This document shows, piece after piece, positions 1-7,729 of a stretch of 34,395 nt of DNA. Position 1 is the stretch's first letter. Each line of letters opens with the position of its first letter. The position numbers and the translations under genes are program-made. The notes under the pieces were generated by a model. It saw nothing but the letters and a program-made list of their open reading frames with translations. It did no database searches and was not told the DNA's origin. The stretch is from Acidobacteriota bacterium (lineage in GTDB: Bacteria; Acidobacteriota; Terriglobia; Bryobacterales; Bryobacteraceae), in assembly GCA_023436715.1 (NCBI GenBank), contig JAEZIJ010000043.1, positions 1-34,395 on the forward strand, read 5' to 3'.

Positions 1-126
1 CGAGTTCCTTTTGGTCTTTCCGGTTGACTTCGATCCTCAGGGGTGGACGGCCCATACCCAAGTATGAGCCAAAACATTTCAAAATGGAATTGTTTTTTAG
101 AATTTGTCTAGGCGGTCAGAGAACTA
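1..126. other. AT-richer flank without a gene
   Basis: No convincing coding frame is visible. The stretch is noticeably richer in A and T than the rest of the window. It holds a 5-bp dyad (CATAC-CCAA-GTATG at 53-66). It also holds an imperfect hairpin, AAAACA (71-76) paired with TGTTTT (91-96), followed by T residues, which could be the terminator of a gene lying to the left. Nothing more can be supported. Confidence 0.4.
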
Positions 127-157
127 GTCTGAAATCTGCGTCAAATCAGACAGGAGG
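127..157 (+). promoter_or_regulatory. Inverted repeat and ribosome binding site before a small ORF
   Basis: GTCTGA (127-132) and TCAGAC (146-151) form an inverted repeat separated by 13 bases. The repeat is followed directly by a strong Shine-Dalgarno sequence, AGGAGG (152-157), eight bases before the ATG at 166. The same words return in opposite order just after the small gene (377-392). The dyad may be an operator or an mRNA hairpin; its function is inferred. Confidence 0.4.
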
Positions 158-165
158 GATGGGCC

Positions 166-372
166 ATGGGAAACACGAGGGCGCGATTGGAACTCTGCGA
201 GGCGATCCTGACCCTGATCGAGCGGAAGCGGGCCGAAAGCGGTGATGAGTTCCTCGGGGCTTCCATCGAGCGCGCGGTTATCCAAAGCCAATTCCGGGAC
301 CTCGAGGAAGACATTTTCGAGAATCCGGGAGCGATCGAGCCGTGGCTCATCCGCCGCCGCAACCAGCAGTAA
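166..372 (+). CDS. Small hypothetical protein, 68 aa
   Basis: I do not recognise this family. The frame begins at an ATG with a strong Shine-Dalgarno sequence (AGGAGG at 152-157, eight-base spacing). The product is charged and probably all alpha-helical: residues 8-25 and 32-55 are rich in Glu, Arg and Leu, and the tail is basic (RRRNQQ). There is no signal peptide, membrane segment or cysteine, so it should be cytoplasmic. It stands alone: the next gene starts 270 bases further on and has its own signals. A longer frame on the opposite strand (124-483) covers the same DNA, but it lacks a comparable start signal and looks like a shadow. The strong ribosome binding site is the main argument that this is a gene. 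Confidence 0.55.
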   Translation: MGNTRARLELCEAILTLIERKRAESGDEFLGASIERAVIQSQFRDLEEDIFENPGAIEPWLIRRRNQQ

Positions 373-642
373 TACCTCAGACCGCTGTCTGAAAATCACC
401 GGCCCCCGCAGGACTCCGCCGGTTTCCGCGCACCGATGGCCACTATTGGCCCGCCCGCAGGGCCATGAGGCCTCCCCTGACAATCACCGGCGTGCCGCTG
501 AAGGTTTGGCCGCGCCGGCACGGGTCCAGTGATCTTTGCCGCTGTTTCGGATATACTGACGGGCTAAGCCGCAACCTAAGGCAACCGGCGTAGGCAAGGC
601 TGGTCCACGGGGCCGCGGTGATTTTCTGAGGAGACATAATTC
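373..642. other. Intergenic region with hairpins and a candidate promoter
   Basis: No gene is seen. A perfect 6-bp hairpin (TCAGAC-CGCT-GTCTGA, 377-392) lies just after the small ORF and may end its transcript, although no T run follows. A second 6-bp dyad (ACCGGC at 398-403 with GCCGGT at 418-423) lies close by. TATACT at 552-557 resembles a -10 element for the downstream oxidoreductase, but I see no good -35. The 560-630 leader can form structure, but I could not match it to a known riboswitch. Confidence 0.4.
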
Positions 643-1989
643 ATGAACCGCCGCCAGTTCCTTCATACCGCCGCAGGGTTATCCCTCGCGCAGACCTCAG
701 GTTATGCCGCGGAGTTCGCCGACCAGAAGCCGATACGTGTCGGGATGATCGGTAGCGGCTGGTACGGGAAGAGCGACGTTTTCCGCCTGAACCAGATTGC
801 GCCCATCGAGATCGTCTCGCTCTGCGACGTGGACAAGCGCGCGCTGGAGATGGCCGCGCAATGGTCGGAACAGAAGCAGCCGTCGAAGAAGCGGCCGCGC
901 CTGTACACCGATTACCGCGAGATGCTCAAGGAGAAGGATCTCGATATCGTGGAGATCGCGACGCCGGATCACTGGCACGCGCTGCCGATGATCGCGGCCT
1001 GCCAGGCGGGCGCCGACCTGTATGTACAGAAGCCGATCAGCGTGGATATCGTCGAGGGTCAGGCGATGGTGGCAGCGGCGCGGAAGTACAAGCGCGTCGT
1101 CCAGGTGGGGACGCAGCGGCGCAGCACGCCGCACCTGATCGAGGCGCGCAACGAGTACATCCAGTCCGGCAAGCTGGGCAAGATCGGAATGGTGGAGATC
1201 TGCTGCTATCTGGGCGGGCGCGCCATGCCGATGCCGGAAGCCACCCCGGTCCCGCCCGAACTCGATTACGAGATGTGGACCGGCCCGGCCCCCATGTTCC
1301 CTTACAATCGCATGCGGACGTCGAACTGGCGGGCGTTCATGGAGTACGGCAACGGCACCATCGGCGACATGGGGATCCATATGTTCGACATGGTGCGGTG
1401 GATGATGAACCTGGGCTGGCCGAAGCGGGTGTCCTCGACCGGCGGACTCCTGGTCCACAAGGGCGGGTTCTCGAACATTCCGGACACGCAGACCGCAACC
1501 TTCGAGTACGACGATCTGAATGTCGTCTGGAACCTGCGCCGGTGGGGCGCGCCGCCCGATCCAAAATACAGTTGGGCCGGGACGTTTTATGGCGAAAAGG
1601 GCACACTCAAGGCGGGCGTGTTCGGCTACGACTACATCCCGATGGGCAGGGACGCGCAGTCCGTTCACAAGGACGTCGAATACGAACTCGAGAAGTACCC
1701 CGAGGACAAGACCGAGCCGCGGCTAGAGAAACACGTTGCTCCGGCGATTCGCGGGCACTTCAAAGACCTGCTCGCGGCTGTAGCGACTCGCGGCAAGCCG
1801 GTTGCCGATATCGAAGAAGGTCACATCTCCACCGCCTGCTGCATCCTGGCGAACCTCTCGCTACAGTTGGGCCGCACGTTGCAGTGGGACGCCAAGACAG
1901 GGCGCGTGGTGAGCGACGAAGAGGCAAACCGCCTGCTCAGGCGGTCCTATCGGAAGCCCTGGGCCCATCCGGAAGTCAACCGGGTTTAG
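643..1989 (+). CDS. Exported Gfo/Idh/MocA-family oxidoreductase
   Basis: This is an NAD(P)-dependent sugar or inositol-type dehydrogenase of 448 aa. It has an N-terminal twin-arginine signal (NRRQFL at residues 2-7, then a hydrophobic stretch to about residue 23), so it is probably exported folded with its cofactor. The Rossmann fold is shown by a G-x-I-G-x-G-x-x-G pattern at residues 34-42. The usual E-K-P motif reads Q-K-P (129-131), a variant seen in exported members of the family. The C-terminal domain has the GDMGIHMFD motif with Asp242 and His246, the expected catalytic region. A GAGGAG ribosome binding site (628-633) lies nine bases before the ATG. The DUF4038 glycosidase gene follows 18 bases later and is probably co-transcribed, suggesting a shared role in extracellular carbohydrate use. 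The substrate cannot be read from the sequence. Confidence 0.9.
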   Translation: MNRRQFLHTAAGLSLAQTSGYAAEFADQKPIRVGMIGSGWYGKSDVFRLNQIAPIEIVSLCDVDKRALEMAAQWSEQKQPSKKRPRLYTDYREMLKEKDLDIVEIATPDHWHALPMIAACQAGADLYVQKPISVDIVEGQAMVAAARKYKRVVQVGTQRRSTPHLIEARNEYIQSGKLGKIGMVEICCYLGGRAMPMPEATPVPPELDYEMWTGPAPMFPYNRMRTSNWRAFMEYGNGTIGDMGIHMFDMVRWMMNLGWPKRVSSTGGLLVHKGGFSNIPDTQTATFEYDDLNVVWNLRRWGAPPDPKYSWAGTFYGEKGTLKAGVFGYDYIPMGRDAQSVHKDVEYELEKYPEDKTEPRLEKHVAPAIRGHFKDLLAAVATRGKPVADIEEGHISTACCILANLSLQLGRTLQWDAKTGRVVSDEEANRLLRRSYRKPWAHPEVNRV

Positions 1990-2007
1990 CACGTCGGGGA
2001 GCACATT

Positions 2008-3846
2008 ATGTTTTGCATTTTCCTGTTGCTCGCGGGAGCTTGGTCCCAGGGAGCGCCGAGCCCGGTTCACGTCTGGGAGAAGCAGGAACTGACGTTCACG
2101 TCGGCGAAGAGCTACACGAATCCCTACACTGACGTTACCGTCTGGGTCGACCTCACCGGACCCGGCTTTCGGAAGCGCATCTACGGGTTCTGGGATGGCG
2201 GCCAGACATTCCGCGTGCGTTTGGTGGCCACCGCGCCCGGTGAATGGACGTGGACAAGCGGTTCCACGCCGGAGGATCCGGGCCTGGCGCGCAAGAGCGG
2301 GCGGTTTGTCGCTGAGGACTGGAGCGAAACCGACAAGAAGGCCAATCCCTTGCGCCATGGTTTCATACGCTCGACCGCGAACCGTCATGCGTTGGAGCAC
2401 GCCGACGGCACGCCTTACTTCGCGATCGGCGACACGATGTACTCCATCCCGTCCAACCGCTTCCGCTGGTACGACGATGACCGCGAGCGCCCGCTCGGCC
2501 CGGAGGCGGGCTTCAAGGACTACATTCGCTACCGCAAAGCCCAGGGCTACAACTGGGTGAACATCATCGCCGCATTCCCTAACTGGGCCACCGACGGCCT
2601 CCCCTGGCGCATCGTGATGAACGATCCCGACAAGACCACGCTCCGTTCCGCCTGGCTCGAGTTCGGCACGGGAAGCGCGAAGAACATGGAGAACGAGGGC
2701 GGCCGGCCGTTCCTGTTTCCGGGCAAAGTTCCCGGGTACGAGAACATCTATCCCGATGTAGACCGCCTCAATCCCGACTACTTCCGCTACATGGATCGCA
2801 AGATCGACTACTTGAACGCGCACGGATTCGTGCCGTTCATTGAAGTCTCGCGGCGCGATGCCAGCCTCTGCTGGAAGAAGTTCTACTCGTGGCCGGATTC
2901 GTACGCGCGATTCATTCAGTACGTGTGGTCCCGTTATCAGGCAAACAACGTCGTGCTGAGTCCGGTGCACCTGGACATCATTGCCGAATCCGTGGGGCCG
3001 CAAGATTTCGTTCAGGCGATCGACGTCGTGAAGAAGAAGTATGGGCCGCCGCCGTTCGGCACGCTACTCTCGGCCAATGCCAATCCCTCGACGTACGAGA
3101 ACTGGGGCGAGGACTCCTGGGTCACCCTGCACCAGATCGGCAACATGCGCGAGCACAACAATTACTGGTACCTGACCGAGATCTACAATTCACCGAAGCC
3201 GCAACCGGCTTTGAATGGCGAGCCTTACTACGCCGGGTACAAAGACGTCCGCGGCCTGGGACCGGGCGGCTATAAGTTCGGCGCGCCGGGCGGCACCGAA
3301 CAGGATGACAGATTCGTGCGCTCCGGCATGTACGGCAGCTTCCTCTCCGGCGGTTTCGCCGGGCACGTTTACGGCGCTGAAGGGATCTGGGGCGCGGACA
3401 TCGAGCCGGCCGCCGAGACGAAGATGTGGGACGCCTTCCAGTGGCGGTCGGGCAGCCAGATGCAGCATCTGCGGACGTTCGCACTGTCGATCGGCAAGCG
3501 ATACCAGGAACTGGTGCCCATCGCCGACCTGGTGTCGCCGAACAAGACACCCGTGACCCGAGGCTATGAGGGCTGGGCGTATTGCGCGCGCACGCCGGAC
3601 AAGGACATCTTCCTGGTGTACTTCGAGAAGGGCTGCCCGCAGAGTCAGGTCCGCGGTGCGCGCCTGTGGGGCGGTTACAAAGCGGAGTGGTTCGACCCGC
3701 GCACGGGCACATGGTCCGACGCCGGTGATGGCACAGTCAGATCGAATCAGATCGGCGTTATCAATGTGCCCAAATTCCCGAGCGACGATGACTGGGCCCT
3801 GCGTCTGACCTACACCGGTCCGGCTCCTGACTCGCGGCCCCGTTGA
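2008..3846 (+). CDS. Secreted DUF5060/DUF4038 glycoside hydrolase-like protein
   Basis: This 612-aa protein has a short signal peptide (residues 1 to about 15). Residues 20-95 look like an N-terminal beta-sandwich of the DUF5060 type (VWVDLTGPGFRKR, FRVRLVATAPGEWTW). Residues 115-470 form a TIM-barrel-like DUF4038 region (YFAIGDTMYSIP, YNWVNIIAAFPNW, HGFVPFIEV). Residues 500-605 form a C-terminal beta domain of the kind annotated as putative collagen-binding. Relatives of DUF4038 include GH140 apiosidases acting on pectin side chains, so a plant cell-wall glycosidase is likely, but the substrate is inference. A GGGGAG sequence precedes the ATG. The gene lies 18 bases after the Gfo/Idh gene, apparently in one operon, and is followed by palindromic repeats before a convergent gene. 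Confidence 0.82.
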   Translation: MFCIFLLLAGAWSQGAPSPVHVWEKQELTFTSAKSYTNPYTDVTVWVDLTGPGFRKRIYGFWDGGQTFRVRLVATAPGEWTWTSGSTPEDPGLARKSGRFVAEDWSETDKKANPLRHGFIRSTANRHALEHADGTPYFAIGDTMYSIPSNRFRWYDDDRERPLGPEAGFKDYIRYRKAQGYNWVNIIAAFPNWATDGLPWRIVMNDPDKTTLRSAWLEFGTGSAKNMENEGGRPFLFPGKVPGYENIYPDVDRLNPDYFRYMDRKIDYLNAHGFVPFIEVSRRDASLCWKKFYSWPDSYARFIQYVWSRYQANNVVLSPVHLDIIAESVGPQDFVQAIDVVKKKYGPPPFGTLLSANANPSTYENWGEDSWVTLHQIGNMREHNNYWYLTEIYNSPKPQPALNGEPYYAGYKDVRGLGPGGYKFGAPGGTEQDDRFVRSGMYGSFLSGGFAGHVYGAEGIWGADIEPAAETKMWDAFQWRSGSQMQHLRTFALSIGKRYQELVPIADLVSPNKTPVTRGYEGWAYCARTPDKDIFLVYFEKGCPQSQVRGARLWGGYKAEWFDPRTGTWSDAGDGTVRSNQIGVINVPKFPSDDDWALRLTYTGPAPDSRPR

Positions 3847-3921
3847 CCACAAACCGTATCAGTCGCGTCAAGAAGGAAGCCGTCCTCAGCCGCAAGTCCG
3901 TGGCTTGGGCCTCGTATCAGG

Positions 3922-3957
3922 GCACGGCTTCAGCCGTGCAGCGACGCATAGCGTCGC
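3922..3957. repeat. Two adjacent palindromes between convergent genes
   Basis: A perfect 8-bp stem with a two-base loop (GCACGGCT-TC-AGCCGTGC, 3922-3939) is followed by a perfect 7-bp stem (GCGACGC-ATA-GCGTCGC, 3941-3957). The pair sits in the 125-base gap between the 3' ends of two convergent genes. It could work as a bidirectional terminator or be a copy of a dispersed REP-like palindrome. No T run follows either stem, which favours the second view. Confidence 0.65.
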
Positions 3958-3971
3958 CCCACGTCCCAGTC

Positions 3972-4751
3972 CTACCTTATCGGCGAATAAGACGTAGCAC
4001 GGAAAAGCGAGATCTGAATCACGCTCGATATCTGCCCGTGCTTTTCGATGGACTCGCGGCGGACCTTGACCCACTCCGGATCGGCTCCGAATGCGGCCCA
4101 TGCCTTCTCGCGCGCGGCGAGGCTTTCGAACGGAATCAGATAAGTGAGGTTCGGCATGTTGGCGCCCAGTACGGTGGACGTGTACAGCACGGGATGCACT
4201 CCACTGCGGTGGAAGATTCTGATCTCCGGTCCGGCGAAGCGTTCGTGAAGGGCCTTGAGCTGCCTCCAGGTCGGCGAGTGATAGACCCTTAGCTCAAAGA
4301 TTCGCGGCGAGGCAGGCGGCTCCGCGGGGGCGACGAGTTCGGGCGAGTAGTCCGTGGCCTCGAGAAGCGTGCTGGTCTGGTGCTCGAAGGGCGGCTCGGG
4401 GCCGCTCTCCACTTCATCCAGCTTCTTCAGGAACTCGGCGTTCTGCGCCATTCTGCGGTGAACGCTCTCCATCTGCTCGAGAGAGTCGAACCCGTAGATA
4501 GCGGCGAACTGCGGCATGTGCGGGGCGATCAACGCTTCCAGGTAGATCTTAGGACCTGAGTGCACTTCGTTGAGAGCCGGCAAGGCCACCTTGCTCGCGA
4601 AGTCGTGTAGACGCGGTAGCTGAGTCCCATTCTTGAGAAAGAAGCTGTCGAGAACGTAGTATCTGGTCTTCTTCCGGCCGGCCGGTGCCGCCGGGGTGAT
4701 GCCTGTCATGCCGAGTCCTCCCATGGTGCCCATAAATGATCGTCTGTTCAC
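3972..4751 (-). CDS. Exported NIPSNAP-family protein
   Basis: The 259-aa product contains two ferredoxin-like NIPSNAP repeats. The first covers about residues 30-125 (YYVLDSFFLKNG, AAIYGFDSLEQM) and the second about residues 150-255 (FELRVYHSPTWRQLKALHERF, LTYLIPFESLAAREKAWAAF). NIPSNAP domains are dimeric alpha-beta barrels whose biochemical role is mostly unknown. The start is placed at the GTG at 4751, because GGGAG lies just upstream at good spacing and translation then begins NRRSFMG after the initiator, a twin-arginine signal; a longer reading from 4784 would bury it. Export of a NIPSNAP protein is therefore predicted. The gene is divergent from the propeller-phosphoesterase (84-base gap) and convergent with the glycosidase. 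Confidence 0.8.
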   Translation of the reverse strand: MNRRSFMGTMGGLGMTGITPAAPAGRKKTRYYVLDSFFLKNGTQLPRLHDFASKVALPALNEVHSGPKIYLEALIAPHMPQFAAIYGFDSLEQMESVHRRMAQNAEFLKKLDEVESGPEPPFEHQTSTLLEATDYSPELVAPAEPPASPRIFELRVYHSPTWRQLKALHERFAGPEIRIFHRSGVHPVLYTSTVLGANMPNLTYLIPFESLAAREKAWAAFGADPEWVKVRRESIEKHGQISSVIQISLFRATSYSPIR

Positions 4752-4835
4752 GTTTTCTCCCGAACGGGCGCGCCGCGTGCCCACCGCCGTTTAGCATACA
4801 CTTTTAAGTGGCTGCTTCGGCAAGCCGTCTAATCG

Positions 4836-7499
4836 ATGCGCGTCTTCGTCCTTTTCGTAATCAGCACGATTCTTACAGCGGCGGACTATGCCGCGCCTGC
4901 GGGCACGCGGCCGACATTGCCCCGGCCAGGCGCGGAGAGCATTCTTCCCGGTGGCCGGCTGGTAACGCCGCTCGGGCGTTCCTATGCCACCGGCCCCGGA
5001 CCCTTCGGACTGGCGATCAGCCCGAGCGGCAACCTGGTGGTCTCCGCAAACGGCGGCCCCCAGCGGTACTCTCTCACCGTGCTCCGCCGCGACAAGATGT
5101 ATTGGTGGGCGAAACACTTGCCTGTAGGGGAGAGGGCGCCCGCCGAGGATGAAGACGAGTGGCGCAGCGTGTTCATGGGCCTGGCCTTCGACGGTGAGCG
5201 CTCCGTCTTCGCTTCGGAAGGCAATTCGGGCCGCGTCCGGCTGATCGATCCCACGACCGGCGAGACGAAGCGGATCTACGACCTGAATGGCGAAGGCTTC
5301 CAGGACAGCTACACCGGCGACCTCGCGCTGGACCGGGTGCGCGGCATTCTCTATGTGCTCGACCAGGCGAACTTTCGCATGTCGGCGATCGACGTGCGCA
5401 AGCACCAGGTGATCGCGTCGGTGCGCATCGGGCGGCTTCCCTTCGCGATCGCGCTTTCCCCCGATGGACGCAAGGCCTACGTCACGAATCTGGGCATGTT
5501 CCAGTACCAGGCCATCCCCGGCGCGGACCCCAAACAGGCCCGCGACACGGGGTTGCCGTTTCCCGCGTTTGGCTTCCCTTCCCCGGAAGCCGCCTCCGGC
5601 GCCACGCGCGACACCGCCCGCGGACCCGTAAAAGTCCCAGGCCTCGGCGATCCGAATGTGCCCGAGTCGAACTCCGTAGCGGTCATTGACGTGGACAAAC
5701 CGGCGTCGCCTCGCGTCGAGGCGCTGGTGCGGACCGGACTGCCGTTCGGGGCCAACAGTGTGGGCGGGAGCAGCCCGTCCGGCGTGGCCGCCGGCGAGGA
5801 CGCGGTGTTCGTCTCGAACGCCCACAACGATTCGATTACAGTGATCGACCGCGCGAGCAACAAGGTGCGCGCGACGATTCCGATCCGGATCCCGGGCCTC
5901 GAGAAGCTCAGGGGCGTCATGCCCATCGGCATAACCTACGTGCCGGGGATGAACTGGCTTCTGGTGGCCGAAGCGGGAATCAACGCGATCGGCATCATCG
6001 ACACGCGCCAAATGCGGGTGCTCGGCCACGTTCCCGCGGGCTGGTTTCCCACCCGCGTCGTCGAAGACCGCGGCCTTGTGTACGTCACCAACGCAAAAGG
6101 CCACGGCACCGGACCGAACAACGAGCGTCCGGGCGGCATCGACACATTCCAGGCGGTGCGCCGGCGCGGAAGCATCTCCATATTCCCTCTGCGCGCGGCC
6201 GGCGATTTCGACAAGCTGACCGCGCAGGTGATGGAGAACAACGGCTTCCGGGCAATCGACAGAGAGCCTGCGGCGCTGCCCAAAGCGATCCGCCATGTTG
6301 TCGTGATCGTAAAGGAGAACCGCACGTTCGACGAGGTGTTCGGCGATATCGAAGCCGCGTCGAACGGAAAAGTCGCGGCGGAAGCGACGCTGGCGCGGTT
6401 CGGGCGGCACGCGAACGTAGCGTCGGAGCGAAAGGGCCTGCGGCAGCGTCCGATCCTGATGGCTGTGAACGTAACGCCGAACCACCACGAGATGGCTTCC
6501 CGCTGGACGTTCAGCGATAACTTCTACGCCGATTCCGAAGTGAGCGTGGATGGCCACCACTGGCTCGTCGGTTCGTACCCGAACGCGTGGACCGAAAGCT
6601 CGCTCATGGCGTCCTACGGCGGCCAGAAGGACTTTCGCCTGTCAGCCGCTCCCGGCAGACTGAGCTTCGCCGGAAGCAACTCGTCGGTGCACCCGGAGGA
6701 GCAGCTCGAAGCAGGCTCCATCTGGCATCATCTGGAGCGGAACGGAATCACGTTCCGCAATTACGGCGAGGGACTCGAACTCGCGGGAGTGGACGAGGGA
6801 CAAGGCCTGAAACCCACCGGCGCGCGCTACATCACGAACGTGCCGCTGGCGGATCCGCTCTACCGCAACACGTCACGCGAATACCCGCAGTACAACACGA
6901 ACATCCCGGACCAGTTTCGGGCCTCGCAATTCATCGCCGAGGTGGAGAAAAAGTACATCAAGGGCGGCGAGGAGTTCCCGCGCTTCATCTACATTCATCT
7001 TCCGCAGGACCACCTGGCCAAAGCGCGTCCCGAGGACGGCTATCCGTATCAGGCCTCTTTTATGGCGGATAACGATTACGCCCTCGGGCGGATTGTCGAA
7101 TTTCTCTCGAATTCGCCCTGGTGGAAGCAGATGGCGATTTTCGTCACCGAGGATGACGCGCAAGGATGGGTGGACCACGTGGATTCGCACCGCACGCTGT
7201 TGATGGTGGCGAGCCCCTATGCCCGCAAGAACTACGTGTCGCACGTGAACGCGAGCTTCCCCGGGCTGCTCAAGACCGCGTTTCGCTTGCTAGGCGTGCC
7301 GCCGCTTAACCTATTCGATGCCGCCGCGTCGGATCTGAGCGAATGCTTCACGGACGAGCCGGATTTTAAGCCTTACCAGAGCATCAGGATCGATCCCCGC
7401 CTGTTCGATCCCGCCAAAGTGCGCGAACCGCTCGACCCGGAGCCGTCGCCAAAGATGGACGATCCAAGAGTGCTCCGCGAGCAGCACCGTACACCGTGA
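4836..7499 (+). CDS. Secreted YncE-like beta-propeller fused to a phosphoesterase
   Basis: This is an 887-aa two-domain protein with a short signal peptide (about residues 1-15). Residues 45-450 carry propeller blades of the YVTN/YncE type, with repeated blocks such as GPFGLAISPSGNLVVSAN, LPFAIALSPDGRKAYVTN and GWFPTRVVEDRGLVYVTN. Residues about 485-870 form an alkaline-phosphatase-superfamily phosphoesterase resembling bacterial phospholipase C: HVVVIVKENRTFDEVFGD carries the metal-site start, and FVTEDDAQGWVDHVDSHRT holds further Asp/His ligands. Proteins of this architecture are usually annotated as bifunctional YncE/alkaline phosphatase family proteins; the true substrate is unknown. The gene stands alone, divergent from the NIPSNAP gene. 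No clear ribosome binding site precedes the ATG. An outer-surface or periplasmic phosphate-scavenging role would fit the pho genes further on, but no Pho box was seen here. Confidence 0.85.
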   Translation: MRVFVLFVISTILTAADYAAPAGTRPTLPRPGAESILPGGRLVTPLGRSYATGPGPFGLAISPSGNLVVSANGGPQRYSLTVLRRDKMYWWAKHLPVGERAPAEDEDEWRSVFMGLAFDGERSVFASEGNSGRVRLIDPTTGETKRIYDLNGEGFQDSYTGDLALDRVRGILYVLDQANFRMSAIDVRKHQVIASVRIGRLPFAIALSPDGRKAYVTNLGMFQYQAIPGADPKQARDTGLPFPAFGFPSPEAASGATRDTARGPVKVPGLGDPNVPESNSVAVIDVDKPASPRVEALVRTGLPFGANSVGGSSPSGVAAGEDAVFVSNAHNDSITVIDRASNKVRATIPIRIPGLEKLRGVMPIGITYVPGMNWLLVAEAGINAIGIIDTRQMRVLGHVPAGWFPTRVVEDRGLVYVTNAKGHGTGPNNERPGGIDTFQAVRRRGSISIFPLRAAGDFDKLTAQVMENNGFRAIDREPAALPKAIRHVVVIVKENRTFDEVFGDIEAASNGKVAAEATLARFGRHANVASERKGLRQRPILMAVNVTPNHHEMASRWTFSDNFYADSEVSVDGHHWLVGSYPNAWTESSLMASYGGQKDFRLSAAPGRLSFAGSNSSVHPEEQLEAGSIWHHLERNGITFRNYGEGLELAGVDEGQGLKPTGARYITNVPLADPLYRNTSREYPQYNTNIPDQFRASQFIAEVEKKYIKGGEEFPRFIYIHLPQDHLAKARPEDGYPYQASFMADNDYALGRIVEFLSNSPWWKQMAIFVTEDDAQGWVDHVDSHRTLLMVASPYARKNYVSHVNASFPGLLKTAFRLLGVPPLNLFDAAASDLSECFTDEPDFKPYQSIRIDPRLFDPAKVREPLDPEPSPKMDDPRVLREQHRTP

Positions 7500-7729
7500 T
7501 CCTCGCACGGTGGGGTCAGTCCTTCTGGGCTGCCGCTGCGCTTTGCCCGGCGTGGCCCGTGACCGGTACCCCGGCTAACGTGACTGTCACCAGAGCGGCC
7601 CCTTTCTTCGTACCGGAAGTACTAGTAGTAATCCCCACTAGGAAATATTCGAAATTATTACCACGAGGGACTGGTAAGTTCTTGCGATAAATACATATAC
7701 TGGCAAAGCACCCAAATTTAAGGACAGCC
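7500..7729. other. AT-rich promoter region upstream of a TPR gene
   Basis: No convincing gene is present. The second half (about 7640-7720) is much richer in A and T than its neighbours. It contains TATACT (7696-7701), a good -10 candidate, and AAGGA close before the ATG at 7730. A short dyad (CTAGT at 7622-7626 with ACTAG at 7637-7641) is present. An 80-codon minus-strand frame crosses the region but lacks a credible start. Confidence 0.45.

Noticed and set aside
560..640. Possible riboswitch in the leader of the Gfo/Idh gene
   Set aside because: Some words (CTAAGGCAACC, GGCAAGGC) look riboswitch-like, but no full consensus for c-di-GMP, SAM, cobalamin or other classes could be matched.
1861..3003. 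Minus-strand frame of 380 codons across the oxidoreductase and glycosidase genes
   Set aside because: It crosses the boundary of two well-supported genes and shows no domain.
4791..6560. Long minus-strand open frame of about 590 codons opposite the propeller-phosphoesterase
   Set aside because: Its product is rich in Arg, His and Ala with no recognisable domain, while the plus strand encodes a clear family protein. Such shadows are common in GC-rich genes.
7682..7715. Possible sigma-54 promoter before the TPR gene (TGGCA word)
   Set aside because: The TTGC half at the required distance is missing.
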